Made by a program: the position numbers and the translations under genes
The notes under the pieces: generated by a model
What the model saw: only the letters and a program-made list of their open reading frames with translations
Database searches by the model: none
What the model was told of the DNA's origin: nothing
Shown here: one piece after another, positions 13,402-22,991 of the stretch
How positions within the stretch are numbered: the stretch's first letter is position 1
Layout of the letters: each line of letters begins with the position of its first letter
IMG/VR virus record: IMGVR_UViG_3300033153_004901
Location: 1-43,179 of that record
From: a virus
Strand: one strand, 5' to 3'
Length of the DNA stretch: 43,179 nucleotides

Positions 13402-14718
13402 TTATGTCTTGATGATGTACTGGACAGCAAGGAACGGTGCGTTCGGTACCGCTGCGGTAGCGGAACCCGTCGAGCCAGTGGTGCCACTGGCCTCACCGGA
13501 CTGTGTAGCCCCAAGGTTTGTGACGCCACCCGTGACTACGTGGGAGTGCTCCGAAGATATGTTCGTGTCTCCAGGGCCGTCCGTGCTTGTGGTTCCCACA
13601 TGGTTCGGTAGGTTCACAGCGTGAGTGTGTGACGACTCACCGTTGGTGTCACCCGGATCAACCGAGGTAGAGGTGTCCGACACCGAGTGGGTGTGCGTCG
13701 AGGTCGAAACGATCTTCCCTAAGCCCGTTTCTACTGCGGTTGTTGAGGACGGCGAGCTCGAGGTGTCGGAGATAAAGTGGGAGTGGGAGCCCATCGTGTG
13801 AGTGTGGGCCGTGCCAGCACCCGACGTTACCGAAGCATGATCGTGGTCAAGGTTGTGGCCGTGTGTCGGCATCGTATGGGTGTGAGCACCATCTATACCA
13901 GTAGCGATAGTGTCCGCGTGACCGTGAGTGATCTCGTGCGAATGTGACCCGGACGTATGCGTATGCGAAAGGTCGATCGTTGGGTCTATCAACCCGCCAG
14001 TGTCACCGACAGTACTTCCGGTGCCGGCAACAGCGACGCCGAGCGGGAAGCGACCCCGTAGATCGGGCAAGTCGAACGTCGTTGTCCCGTTGCCGGCACC
14101 GAAAAGGTCAGCGGTCACAGCGTACAGGGCAGAGTATGTCGCCCGCGATACTTCGGCACCGTTGCACAGTAGGTATCCAGTCGGGGCAGCAGCGGCACCG
14201 TACGGTGAGATGATGCCAGGAGGGACAGAGGCAGACCCGACAGTATCGACATACACCTTCGTTGCGAGAGATTGATCGGCGGTCGGATCTACGCCAACTA
14301 CCTCGCCCGTGAAGTCGCGTGTCCCGTCAGCCAGGGAGTATTGGGGATGGTCGTCTGCTGACAGGCCGGTAAGGGATGCGTGTGTGATGCCGTCGATGCG
14401 GTCGTGGAGGTCGTCGAGTGCCTGCTTCGTGACAGCAAACGAAACTGTGGTTCCGATCGGGTGTGTCAGGTTCGAGCCGGCCGCCGACCCAGACAGGTAC
14501 CTCTTGGCGATATTGGTTACGACGAAAGTGGTTCCGGTGAACACACCGTCACATTCGACATACTCGCGTTGAGCGTCCGACGCCATTTCGAACACGACGT
14601 AACAGGGTGAGGTGAGGGGTGTAGTCGCTGCGACGGTGAACGTGAGGTCGTTCGGGCCGACTTCGGCACTGAGCGTTGTCTCGAACGAGTTAGCGAAAGA
14701 TGTGCGTTGTGCGGTCAT
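13402..14718 (-). CDS. Phage tail collar domain fibre, His-rich
   Basis: A phage tail collar domain is clear at ~167-230: PPGIISPYG, PTGYLLCNGAEVSR, then GTTTFDLPDLRGRFPLG. Downstream (~245-400) is a His-rich, Gly/Thr-rich stretch with many H-x-H pairs (HTHTSGSHSH, HTHTMPTHGH), the arrangement that binds iron or other metal in fibre/needle trimers such as T4 gp12. A GLSADDHPQYSLADG motif near ~120 is shared with the neighbouring fibre. The N-terminal ~100 residues are a beta-rich attachment region. It probably forms a trimeric tail appendage. Confidence 0.85.
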   Translation of the reverse strand: MTAQRTSFANSFETTLSAEVGPNDLTFTVAATTPLTSPCYVVFEMASDAQREYVECDGVFTGTTFVVTNIAKRYLSGSAAGSNLTHPIGTTVSFAVTKQALDDLHDRIDGITHASLTGLSADDHPQYSLADGTRDFTGEVVGVDPTADQSLATKVYVDTVGSASVPPGIISPYGAAAAPTGYLLCNGAEVSRATYSALYAVTADLFGAGNGTTTFDLPDLRGRFPLGVAVAGTGSTVGDTGGLIDPTIDLSHTHTSGSHSHEITHGHADTIATGIDGAHTHTMPTHGHNLDHDHASVTSGAGTAHTHTMGSHSHFISDTSSSPSSTTAVETGLGKIVSTSTHTHSVSDTSTSVDPGDTNGESSHTHAVNLPNHVGTTSTDGPGDTNISSEHSHVVTGGVTNLGATQSGEASGTTGSTGSATAAVPNAPFLAVQYIIKT

Positions 14719-16640
14719 GTGTCAGGATCTCCTACTCCAAGCAGCACCCTACCGAGGATGTTCTGCCCGAGGTTATCATTGTTGGTTTGGATTGTCACCG
14801 TGGCGGCAACCGAAATGTCGGTGCCACGGATACGGGCATACATGACGCGGCGTACAGAGCCGAACGTCGGGATCGTTTCGATGGTGGACTCGAACTGTTC
14901 GATGAGCCCACGCACTTGTAACTCTGGGCGGTACAGGGTAACGAGGACATGCTTCCCCTCGAAGGCACGCAACGCATCTTCGATCGCTTGTCCGCGGCCG
15001 GGGATAGACACGGCGCGCCTCCCTGGGGATTCGATCTGGTCGGACACGTTGAGGGGGATACGCAAAAGGATGTCACGGTTCGGGTTGGGGAACGCACGGA
15101 ACGAGTATGAACGCATGGATGGAGATAGGAGTCTTGTGCCGTCTGACCGGTAGACGACTTTGCCTGCGTGGTATCTCGAGTCGCGACCCGACAAGTCGCT
15201 GACCGTTATCTGTGCGTCGCCGTCGTTGAGTTGAGCAACCAACTGCCACGAGGTCGAGGCTTCGTTGGTGATGAGGGCAGGGTCAGTTGTGTCGTACAGC
15301 TCGAGGCCTGTGCCGATCGGGAGGGCGGCACCGGTCAGGTCGGCACCTACCCACTGTTTCGTTTCGGATGTGAAGTGGTCTGCAAGTGGCCCAACGACAT
15401 ACCCTGACACTACAAACTCGTCATCCTCCTTCCATACTCCGTCGGACCCGAGGGCTGCATACATGCGGTCGTCTATTTCGATAACCGAAAGCACATCATC
15501 GGCGAATCCTGTGTCGAACTCGTGTGCGCGCGCGTACCCGCCTGTTGGAAGGAAGTAGCGCCACAAAGTAGTAGCAGTTTCACCGGCCTCTCTGATGGCT
15601 GTGTATATGGAGTCTCTGGTCGCAAACATGAACTGGGGGGTGTGGTCGTCAGTCGTGTCGCGGTCACCGACTTGGTAGATCAACTGGAGATCAGCGACAT
15701 CGTACGAGCCTGTGACGGCGAGGGTACCCGTGTAGAAGCGGGCGACTACCCCGCCTGCTTCGGTTGGTGACGTTGTGACAATGCCGAGGACACCGAACGA
15801 TTCAGCGACAAGGTACGGGATCTCGTCGGTGAACGGCGACTCGCCTGCCTGTACTAGTGTCGATGATTCGTTCAAGGCAAAGAAGTAGATGGAGCCTGTG
15901 GTGCCGAGCACGACGATCGCCGGCCCGATGTCTACAACGTCAGTGATGGTGTCGGCGGGAGGGAGCGTCAACAGGATCGAGTCGTCTGTGGCGTCGTACA
16001 GGATGTTGCCCTGAACAGTGAGTATCCGAGACTTCACAGCCCACATGTCCGTGTAGGTGGCAACGGCAGATACCGACACTCGTGACCATGTGCCGAGATC
16101 CCAGCGGCCTACACCGGTCGAGTCGAGCGTGTACGCCGACTTCCCCATCGCGAGCACCTTGGTCGCGCCGGTCGGTGACGCAACCGAAGCACCACCGACA
16201 GCATGGAGGTCTGTCGCCGTGGCGTAGTAGGGAACCCCCTCAATTTCGAATACGTCGATGATGCCAGCAACCGATGTGTCCTGGGAGGTGCGGTTCATCA
16301 GCCTCGATTCGTAGACGCCTCCACGGTCTGTCGAGAATACGTCGATACCTCGAGAGTCCCAATACCGTATCGAAGCGTCGTCGGGTGCGCCCCGTTCGTG
16401 AAGAAAGTCCAAGCCCGCACCTCCACTCAGGTCTGAGCGGCTATACCTTCGCCCAACCTCGTCGCGGATATCCTCCGCTGCGGATGCAGTATCCACGCGT
16501 GGCGGTGCCGCCTCTGCGGTGATGTCTTGAAGCGGTGAGCCCTTTGCGACAGCGAGGCGGATGAGCACGTTGTCGATCGCCCCGTCATAGCCGTGCGTTT
16601 CGGGGCGGTCTACCAAGTCTACGGTTGGAACAGTTACCAC
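14715..16640 (-). CDS. Beta-propeller-like tail (nozzle/hub) protein, 641 aa
   Basis: Residues ~80-430 consist of repeating four-strand-like patterns with Asp/Gly turns and blade-like motifs (VPYYATATDLHAVGG, then GKSAYTLDSTGVGRWD, then NILYDATDDSILL), as in the beta-propeller nozzle proteins of short-tailed phages. The C-terminal ~150 residues hold a second beta domain. Its position between the connector candidate and the fibres fits a tail hub or nozzle. The family is not named from sequence; the fold is inferred. GTG start; it overlaps the collar gene by ATGA. Confidence 0.65.
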   Translation of the reverse strand: MVTVPTVDLVDRPETHGYDGAIDNVLIRLAVAKGSPLQDITAEAAPPRVDTASAAEDIRDEVGRRYSRSDLSGGAGLDFLHERGAPDDASIRYWDSRGIDVFSTDRGGVYESRLMNRTSQDTSVAGIIDVFEIEGVPYYATATDLHAVGGASVASPTGATKVLAMGKSAYTLDSTGVGRWDLGTWSRVSVSAVATYTDMWAVKSRILTVQGNILYDATDDSILLTLPPADTITDVVDIGPAIVVLGTTGSIYFFALNESSTLVQAGESPFTDEIPYLVAESFGVLGIVTTSPTEAGGVVARFYTGTLAVTGSYDVADLQLIYQVGDRDTTDDHTPQFMFATRDSIYTAIREAGETATTLWRYFLPTGGYARAHEFDTGFADDVLSVIEIDDRMYAALGSDGVWKEDDEFVVSGYVVGPLADHFTSETKQWVGADLTGAALPIGTGLELYDTTDPALITNEASTSWQLVAQLNDGDAQITVSDLSGRDSRYHAGKVVYRSDGTRLLSPSMRSYSFRAFPNPNRDILLRIPLNVSDQIESPGRRAVSIPGRGQAIEDALRAFEGKHVLVTLYRPELQVRGLIEQFESTIETIPTFGSVRRVMYARIRGTDISVAATVTIQTNNDNLGQNILGRVLLGVGDPDT

Positions 16641-16641
16641 A

Positions 16642-17541
16642 TCAGCCCCAAATGTTTATGCGTTGGCGGGTTATGCGTCGAGGCCACTGGGCTACGAGCT
16701 CCTTGTTTGCCCTATCGACAAGGTACTCGTGGTATCCAATGAGTGACTGGGATACGGATGCGCCTGACCTGACTGGGAACCCCTCGAGTTTGATCTGTTC
16801 AGTGAGTCTCTCTTGCGTTGAGGCGTCGATGTCTATCCCTGCGAGCAGTTCGGATGCGGCATCGGTGAGGACGATCCGTTCGTACTTCTCGGGGAGGTCA
16901 ACAATGGTGTCAGTGTTCAATACCGGTGCGACGATCTGTACCCCGTAGGTGATGAGCGCAAGCTTGCCACTGTACGGACTCGACGGCAGTTGGATGGCTG
17001 CCACTGTCGGGTCGAGCGGGTTCCTGGGAAGTAGCTTGGCGTCCATGTACTGCCAGTCGCCGTCGCGCTGCTCGTATTCGACGGAGATGATTCTCACCGT
17101 ATCAAGGGGGAGTGACAGATATTCGGCTGCCTCGAGGATCGTCTGCTCTGTCTTGATCGCGAACAGTGGTTGCCACAGGCCGTCGATAGATGAACGCAAC
17201 GCACGCAACACGACCTCGCGCGGCCACCGTGTCGGGATACGCACATCGGCTGTCGCTGCGAGATGAGCCGCTGCCGTTGTGCCACGGACACCACGCTTGC
17301 ATGTCACTGTCTGTGTCACCTGATCAAAGTCTGTCACACGCACAAGTTCGGTGTCGAGCTCGAGGAGCCGTCCGGGTGCGATCCACGAAAGCTCGTCGGG
17401 GGAGAACACGCCGTCTGTGAAGATGAACGAGGTCGCTACGTCTGTGATGTCACCGACAAGGGTGGTGGCGGGTGTCTCCTCGTTGACAGGCTCAAGGTAT
17501 TCGTCTTGGATCCGTTGAAGGAGGTTGTTGAGGGTGGTCAT
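16642..17541 (-). CDS. Head-tail connector candidate, 299 aa
   Basis: The N-terminal beta section (FIFTDGVFSPDELSWIAPGR; ELVRVTDFD; TCKRGVRGTTAAAHLAATAD) is the ELV...RG..GTxAAxH pattern seen in actinophage structural proteins. It is followed by a helical section starting WPREVVLRALRSSIDGLWQP, as in adaptor/connector proteins. It lies between the Ig-like protein and the propeller protein. Role is inferred from this pattern and synteny. Confidence 0.6.
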   Translation of the reverse strand: MTTLNNLLQRIQDEYLEPVNEETPATTLVGDITDVATSFIFTDGVFSPDELSWIAPGRLLELDTELVRVTDFDQVTQTVTCKRGVRGTTAAAHLAATADVRIPTRWPREVVLRALRSSIDGLWQPLFAIKTEQTILEAAEYLSLPLDTVRIISVEYEQRDGDWQYMDAKLLPRNPLDPTVAAIQLPSSPYSGKLALITYGVQIVAPVLNTDTIVDLPEKYERIVLTDAASELLAGIDIDASTQERLTEQIKLEGFPVRSGASVSQSLIGYHEYLVDRANKELVAQWPRRITRQRINIWG

Positions 17542-17870
17542 TACAAGCCTCTATCGAGATCGCCGATGACAAGCACAACATCGTTCACGAGTGTCGGGAA
17601 GGTCTCCGTTTTGCCGTCGTTCCACAGCACTTCCCATTCGGCCCGGTAGGTGCCGGGGGTGTCGGTGTCGCCGGCTGCCCACCGGTACTCGACTTCGCCC
17701 GCTACAGCGCCAGTTATCACGGCAGCGGAGTCCACCTTCTTGTCGATCTTCCCGCGTTGCGTCATCTTGAATGTGACGGACGATGCCAGGGAGAGATCTA
17801 CGGCTATGCCGCCACGGGTAATCGTGATGTCCGCGACCGGCCTTCTGTCGTCTTGCTTTATCGAAATCAT
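17541..17870 (-). CDS. Ig-like/BppU-N-type structural protein, 109 aa
   Basis: The beta sequence (KQDDRRPVADITITRGG; VDLSLASSVTFKM; GEVEYRWAAGDTDTPGTY; ending VLVIGD) matches the small beta-sandwich common in phage baseplate or decoration proteins. It follows the giant repeat fibre and may join it to the tail. One-base overlap with the connector gene. Confidence 0.72.
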   Translation of the reverse strand: MISIKQDDRRPVADITITRGGIAVDLSLASSVTFKMTQRGKIDKKVDSAAVITGAVAGEVEYRWAAGDTDTPGTYRAEWEVLWNDGKTETFPTLVNDVVLVIGDLDRGL

Positions 17871-17879
17871 TTGGTTCTC

Positions 17880-20800
17880 CTATGCCCCGGTTGTCCCGAG
17901 TGCCGTGGGGTCGGTTGTCTCCCCCACGCCGGCTATCGTTATCGTAGAGCCTCTTGGCGTGATGTCCACCGTTTGTCCAAGTCCTCTGCCTGGGGAGGGT
18001 ACATAGCTCCACCAGTCATCGCTCTGTGTGACCGTTGCGATAGTTGAGACAGACCTCACTTCTGTCATTAAGAGGGTGTCGCCTTCGGTGATGGTGGCGT
18101 TACCTGTGACGATCCCTGCCTCGACTATCCCGTATTGTTCTACCTGCGTGACCGTAGCCACAACCTCTACGAGCAGCCCTGTCTCGTCGAAGTCCTCGGT
18201 TACCCGTGGCGTGTACGTGTCGTTCTGTGTGACTGTCCCGACGATGGGCACCGAAAGGGCTTCAACGTAATCGGCTTGATCGGTGCTGTTGATCGTGGCG
18301 ATGATCGGGACGGTGAGCTGCTGCGCTATGACTTCAAGGTCGAACTCGTTTATCCTCCAGCCGACAGCACCGTTGCCGTTGGTGCCACGTTCAACGATGC
18401 GCCAGTGCTGCGCCGAAACCGGAGCGAAGAACATCTCGCCGTTCATCGGTGCGTCGAATGTGAGGCTGGTGTACTGCTTTCGGAGCGACCAACCTATCCC
18501 GTCGTCTGAGGAGTAGATGTCGATGGTGTGGGGGTGACTACCGTTGTTGGGCTGCGTCCAGAACCATCTCGCTATGTTGTCAGCAGAGCCCATGTCGATA
18601 CGGAAGTCATGGACGGCACCTTGCCAGTCGATGCCCCAGGGGTGGGTGGAGTAGAAGGTGCCGTAGTTGTCATCTATCAGCATCGAGATGGGGTCGATGC
18701 TGCCGTATCCCTCTTTGGTAATTGTCCACAGTGACTTGACGATCGACGTCTTGGAGTATGCAGAGGCTTCGTTGTAGCCGCCCGACTCGACAGCGGTAAC
18801 AGTCGCAACGATGGCAACTGTCCGGCCTGTCTCGTCGTAATCGCTAGGTGCACCTGCATGAACGTCAGTCTCGGTGACCGTCGCCACGATCGCTACGGTC
18901 AAGGACTCGTTGAAATCTGCTTGGTCTGTCTCTGTGACTGTCGCCGTGACCGCAACCGTCGATGGCTCTGACATCCCATACTGTTCAGAGGCCGTCACTG
19001 TTGCGACGACGGCAACGCTTACCGATTCCGTATACCCACTCGAGGCGGTGCCGCTAACCGTGACAACACCGGCAACCGCTCTACCTGTCTCATCGAAATC
19101 TGCCTGATCTGTGGAGGAAACAGCGGACACGATGGCTGTGAACAGGACAGCCGGTGATTCCTTGAAGTCCGCTTGGTCAACTTCGGTGACGGTTGCCACG
19201 ATAGAAACGGTGCGGCCAGTCTCGTCGTAGTTAGTCCCTAGGTTGGGTGTGAAAACGTCTGTCTCTGTGACGGTTGCGACTATCGGTACGGTGACAGACT
19301 CAAAGAAAGCAGCATCGTCGAGCTCCGTGACCGTTGCGACGACATTGACGGAGACAGATTCGGTGTAACCCTTGCTGTCTGTTGACGTAACGGTGGACAC
19401 GATGGCGACGGTGCGACCTGTCTCGTCGAAATCTGCCTGATCAATCTGCGCGACTGTCCCGACGATCTCAACTGAGCGCCCTGTCTCATCGAAAGCCGCT
19501 TCATCCGTTGACGAGACAGCAGATACGATGACGGCGAACAGGACAGTCGGTGCCTCCTTGAAGTCTGCTTGGTCTACCTCGGTCACTGTTGCCAGCACCG
19601 TGACAGTCGCGCCCGCTTCGTCGGCGTCGAACTGATCGACTTCCGTGACTGTTGCCACAGCCGCTACGGTTCTACCAGTCTCGTCGTAGCTGACCCCCAG
19701 GTTCGGTGTGAAAACGTCTACCTGCGTGACGGTTGCAACGATCGCGACGGTGGCAGACTCAACAAAGTCTGCCTGATCGACTTCTGTAACTGTCGCGATA
19801 CCGGCAACTGTGAGCCCTGTCTCGCTGTGCATCCTGGTATCTGTTTCGGTGACAGTGCCAACAATGGCAACCGTCCGACCCGTTTCGTCGAAGTCTGCTT
19901 GGTCTGTGGAGGAGACAGCGGACACGATGGCTGTGAAGATGACGGACGGTGCCTCTTTGAAATCTGCTCGGTCTGTTTCCGTGACGGTTCCGACGGCGGC
20001 TACGGATAGCCCCGTTTCGTCGTAGCCCTTGGAGTCCGACTGCGTGACTGTCGCAACTATCGCGACCGTCACGCCTGTCTCGTCGAAGTCCGCTTGATCT
20101 GTTTCAGTGACTGTGGCAACCACCGTTACCGCAGTTGACTCGTCGTAGCCCTTCGAGTCCGTGAGCGAGACAGTGCCGACAATGGTGACGGTCCGTCCCG
20201 TTTCGTCGTAGTCGGTAGACCCAGGGGTGTAGACATGGGACTCAGTGACGGTGGCAACGATTGGTACTGTGAGCGACTCGGAACAGCCTTGGGATTCGAC
20301 TGCTGTGACTGTGCCGATTACAGGCACCGTGACCGATTCTGTCATCCCCTTTGCGTCGGTGATGGTGACAGTGGCAACGATCCCGCCGATGGAGCGTTGT
20401 TCGACGTATGCCCATCGCATCGTCATAGACGGGGTTTCATCTATGACATCAAGTGGGGTACCGACAGCATCGACAACCCTGAACTCGATCACGTCACCAG
20501 TGAACACTTCACCGAAGTCGGGGATGGAGAACACCCACTCGAACTCTGTCTCCGCGCCACCAGCAAGGTCATAGTTGAGGGCGTCGGTGCTGCCCTCGAT
20601 ACCTGCACCAGCTTCGAACGTACCGGAACCGATCAGCTGTGTCGTCGGGTCGCCACCTGCGTACTGACCAGAAGATGTCGTGTAGACACCAAGGAGGTTG
20701 ATGGCTGTCCATGCCCCTGCATTGACACGGGCCTCCATGATCCAATCCTCAGTGGCAGGGAAGGCGGTACTGCCGGTGTTGCCTATGAGGACACGGATAC

Positions 20801-22991
20801 GGAACTGTGTGCCGTTGTCAATCGGGTAGTTGTATGGAGTGTTGAGTGGAGCGAGCCAGCCAGCGTCAGCGTTCAGGGCAACAGAGTCATCACGGAGCCG
20901 GTATCCCAGCTGTGTCGAGGATGCAGGCGAAGGCGTGAACGTATCTACCTGGGTGACTGTGGCGACACCAGCAACGGAAAGGGATTCCTTGAAGTCTGCT
21001 TGATCGACTTGAGTGACCGTCGCTGTGACGGTTACAGCTCTACCAGTTTCCACGAAATGTCGAGTATGAACATCTGTCTGCGTGACAGTTGCCGTGACAG
21101 AGACAGTGGCCCCTACTTCGTCAAAGGCTTGGGAGTCAACTTCCGTAACGGTTGCGACAACGGTTACGGCACGCCCTGTCTCGTCATACTCTGTGACATC
21201 TGTGTATACGTCGGTCTGTGTGACGGTTGCGACTATGCCAACCGTTCGTCCTGTCTCGTCATAGTCGGTGGGTGCAGGGGTGTAGACATCGACTTGAGTA
21301 ACGGTGGCGACAATGGCAACCGTCTTGCCTGTCTCGTCGTAGTCAGTAGGGCCGGTACTGGCTGCGTTCAGGTTTACGACGAACAGCCACGAATTCTCAA
21401 CGGTAGACCCTGTACCTAGATTTGCTCGCAGGTTGTACGTTTCGGTTCCAGAAGCGATGTCGATGACTTGCATCGTGTAACCAACTTCGGAGTCCTTAGA
21501 GACATCCCACTTCTGGTCGTGTGTCGGTGTCGAATCCCCCGTCCGTGTTTCGACTGTGCCATCCTCCAAGAACAGCAGGTAATCCCTGCCGTCGTTGACG
21601 GTGTTTCGGGTCGATCCGAAGATGAGGTGGTCCCCGTAAGCCGATGGGGTGTACGACGCAACAGTGGCAATAGTTGACTCTGTGCTTGCGCTTTGGGTAG
21701 AGAGGGTGAAGTCCTGTTCAACGTCAGCGAAGAACGAGAACGGCAAGGCGATCATGTACGCACCTTCGGCGGTCATGTTGCCGTTGTTGGCTTCCTCGTA
21801 CGCTGTCATCGCCGCATCTACAGAGCCTCCCGTTGCCTTGTAACGAGCGAACAACGTCGTCATCCGTTCCTCTGCGGTGTCCTCACCCTCCTCGATGTTG
21901 CGGCCCATGTTGGCGAGAGCAGTCCCATCGTTCGCTCCTTCCAACACATGAGAGAAGAAGCGTCCCGTAGACCCAATGCCAATCTTGGATGATGCTATGA
22001 CCAGCCATTCTTCGGTCGTACCGAGGTCGGCACTGTCGATAGACGCCATGACCGTTCGGGTGTTCGCATTGGTTGTAATCTCTGTGCCGGTGGCTGCGAC
22101 AATGTCCTCGTAGTAGCCGCCCTCAGTACCCCAACGGGTGAACGCATATCGGGTGGTGTTGCTCCACGAACCGGAGCTTGCGTTCTGCATAAGTTCGCCA
22201 CCGTTGTCGGTAGCACGGGAGAACACAGAGATGTAGTTAGAGACATCCCTGCTCCCTGAACGCTCGAACACAGCCCAGTATTCGGTGCCACCTGTGAGCG
22301 CAACCGGTGTGGTGAACGTCGTCTTGACCTTCGAGAGAGAGGTCGTCAGGGCAGAAGCAGCCATCGAGTCTGACGTACCAACTACAGTCCCCGTTGCAGA
22401 AGTGGTACGGATCGTGACAGTCCAGTTGTCGGTGGGGGTGCCCTGTTTCCACATCTCCGCTTCGAGCCAACCTAGATCACCAGACGACCCAGGAGTGAAC
22501 CGGATAGCCGACGCTTCGTTTGTCCCTGTTGCGCCGAATACACGACCGTCTGCGTTGTTGCTGGCACCGCCCCCATCGAGCAGTCCATATATCCCGATCT
22601 CGCCCAAGTCGATAGCGAGCATGGACATTTGATCCATGTACGCATCAGAGCTTGCACTATCAGATTTGAAGTGCAGCGTCAAGCTACCCGGGCTGGAGTC
22701 CGAAGTGTAAGAATGAACGAAGAAATACGATTTGAGAGAAGTTGAACCTGTCTGGTTCATCTCGTATATCGCCGTTGATTTTGTCTGAAACGCAGTGTCA
22801 TCTGGGTTATCAACCCTGACAGTGACTTTGGTGGTGGGACTTGCCGAACCGATCAAGCACCGAGCAATGACAAGATATTTTGTGTTCGCCACGATGTTTG
22901 ACGAATTGATCTGGACACCGTTGGTGTAGTTGCCGTCCGTGTCGGTCTTTAAACTGTTGTCCTCGACATAAAGGTGTGCAATTTCAGCCAT
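17880..22991 (-). CDS. Giant repeat-array tail fibre/adhesin, about 1703 aa
   Basis: ATG 22991 is preferred (8-nt overlap with the upstream gene, TGA ... ATG); an in-frame ATG 54 nt further upstream lies inside that gene. Layout: an N-terminal ~545-residue beta region with adhesin-like jelly-roll stretches; then ~35 units of 16-26 residues of the type [FY]DETGRTVAIVATVTETD, in three blocks (~548-685, ~865-1402, ~1557-1660); a beta insert at ~685-865; and a discoidin-like domain at ~1405-1555 (LIDDNYGTFYST; IYSSDDGIGWSLRK; RINEFDLEV). No helix-rich tape-measure features. Probably an extended adhesin on the virion; function inferred. Confidence 0.75.
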   Translation of the reverse strand: MAEIAHLYVEDNSLKTDTDGNYTNGVQINSSNIVANTKYLVIARCLIGSASPTTKVTVRVDNPDDTAFQTKSTAIYEMNQTGSTSLKSYFFVHSYTSDSSPGSLTLHFKSDSASSDAYMDQMSMLAIDLGEIGIYGLLDGGGASNNADGRVFGATGTNEASAIRFTPGSSGDLGWLEAEMWKQGTPTDNWTVTIRTTSATGTVVGTSDSMAASALTTSLSKVKTTFTTPVALTGGTEYWAVFERSGSRDVSNYISVFSRATDNGGELMQNASSGSWSNTTRYAFTRWGTEGGYYEDIVAATGTEITTNANTRTVMASIDSADLGTTEEWLVIASSKIGIGSTGRFFSHVLEGANDGTALANMGRNIEEGEDTAEERMTTLFARYKATGGSVDAAMTAYEEANNGNMTAEGAYMIALPFSFFADVEQDFTLSTQSASTESTIATVASYTPSAYGDHLIFGSTRNTVNDGRDYLLFLEDGTVETRTGDSTPTHDQKWDVSKDSEVGYTMQVIDIASGTETYNLRANLGTGSTVENSWLFVVNLNAASTGPTDYDETGKTVAIVATVTQVDVYTPAPTDYDETGRTVGIVATVTQTDVYTDVTEYDETGRAVTVVATVTEVDSQAFDEVGATVSVTATVTQTDVHTRHFVETGRAVTVTATVTQVDQADFKESLSVAGVATVTQVDTFTPSPASSTQLGYRLRDDSVALNADAGWLAPLNTPYNYPIDNGTQFRIRVLIGNTGSTAFPATEDWIMEARVNAGAWTAINLLGVYTTSSGQYAGGDPTTQLIGSGTFEAGAGIEGSTDALNYDLAGGAETEFEWVFSIPDFGEVFTGDVIEFRVVDAVGTPLDVIDETPSMTMRWAYVEQRSIGGIVATVTITDAKGMTESVTVPVIGTVTAVESQGCSESLTVPIVATVTESHVYTPGSTDYDETGRTVTIVGTVSLTDSKGYDESTAVTVVATVTETDQADFDETGVTVAIVATVTQSDSKGYDETGLSVAAVGTVTETDRADFKEAPSVIFTAIVSAVSSTDQADFDETGRTVAIVGTVTETDTRMHSETGLTVAGIATVTEVDQADFVESATVAIVATVTQVDVFTPNLGVSYDETGRTVAAVATVTEVDQFDADEAGATVTVLATVTEVDQADFKEAPTVLFAVIVSAVSSTDEAAFDETGRSVEIVGTVAQIDQADFDETGRTVAIVSTVTSTDSKGYTESVSVNVVATVTELDDAAFFESVTVPIVATVTETDVFTPNLGTNYDETGRTVSIVATVTEVDQADFKESPAVLFTAIVSAVSSTDQADFDETGRAVAGVVTVSGTASSGYTESVSVAVVATVTASEQYGMSEPSTVAVTATVTETDQADFNESLTVAIVATVTETDVHAGAPSDYDETGRTVAIVATVTAVESGGYNEASAYSKTSIVKSLWTITKEGYGSIDPISMLIDDNYGTFYSTHPWGIDWQGAVHDFRIDMGSADNIARWFWTQPNNGSHPHTIDIYSSDDGIGWSLRKQYTSLTFDAPMNGEMFFAPVSAQHWRIVERGTNGNGAVGWRINEFDLEVIAQQLTVPIIATINSTDQADYVEALSVPIVGTVTQNDTYTPRVTEDFDETGLLVEVVATVTQVEQYGIVEAGIVTGNATITEGDTLLMTEVRSVSTIATVTQSDDWWSYVPSPGRGLGQTVDITPRGSTITIAGVGETTDPTALGTTGA
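18010..21348 (-). repeat. Coding tandem repeat array (~20-residue units)
   Basis: About 35 units were counted by eye, each with the frame DETG-x-T-V-x-IVATVT-x-TD, in three blocks at about 20935-21348, 18785-20395 and 18010-18320. Spacing is mostly 60-78 bases. Third positions differ widely between copies, while two longer three-unit combinations (F-K-E-x-P then F-D-E-T) recur, which points to old duplication and block copying, not recent slippage. Confidence 0.88.

Noticed and set aside
20235-21419. 394-aa antisense frame across the repeat array
   Set aside because: It mirrors the repeat coding of the giant fibre; Cys/Gly/Asp-rich without structure, so a by-product of repeated codons.
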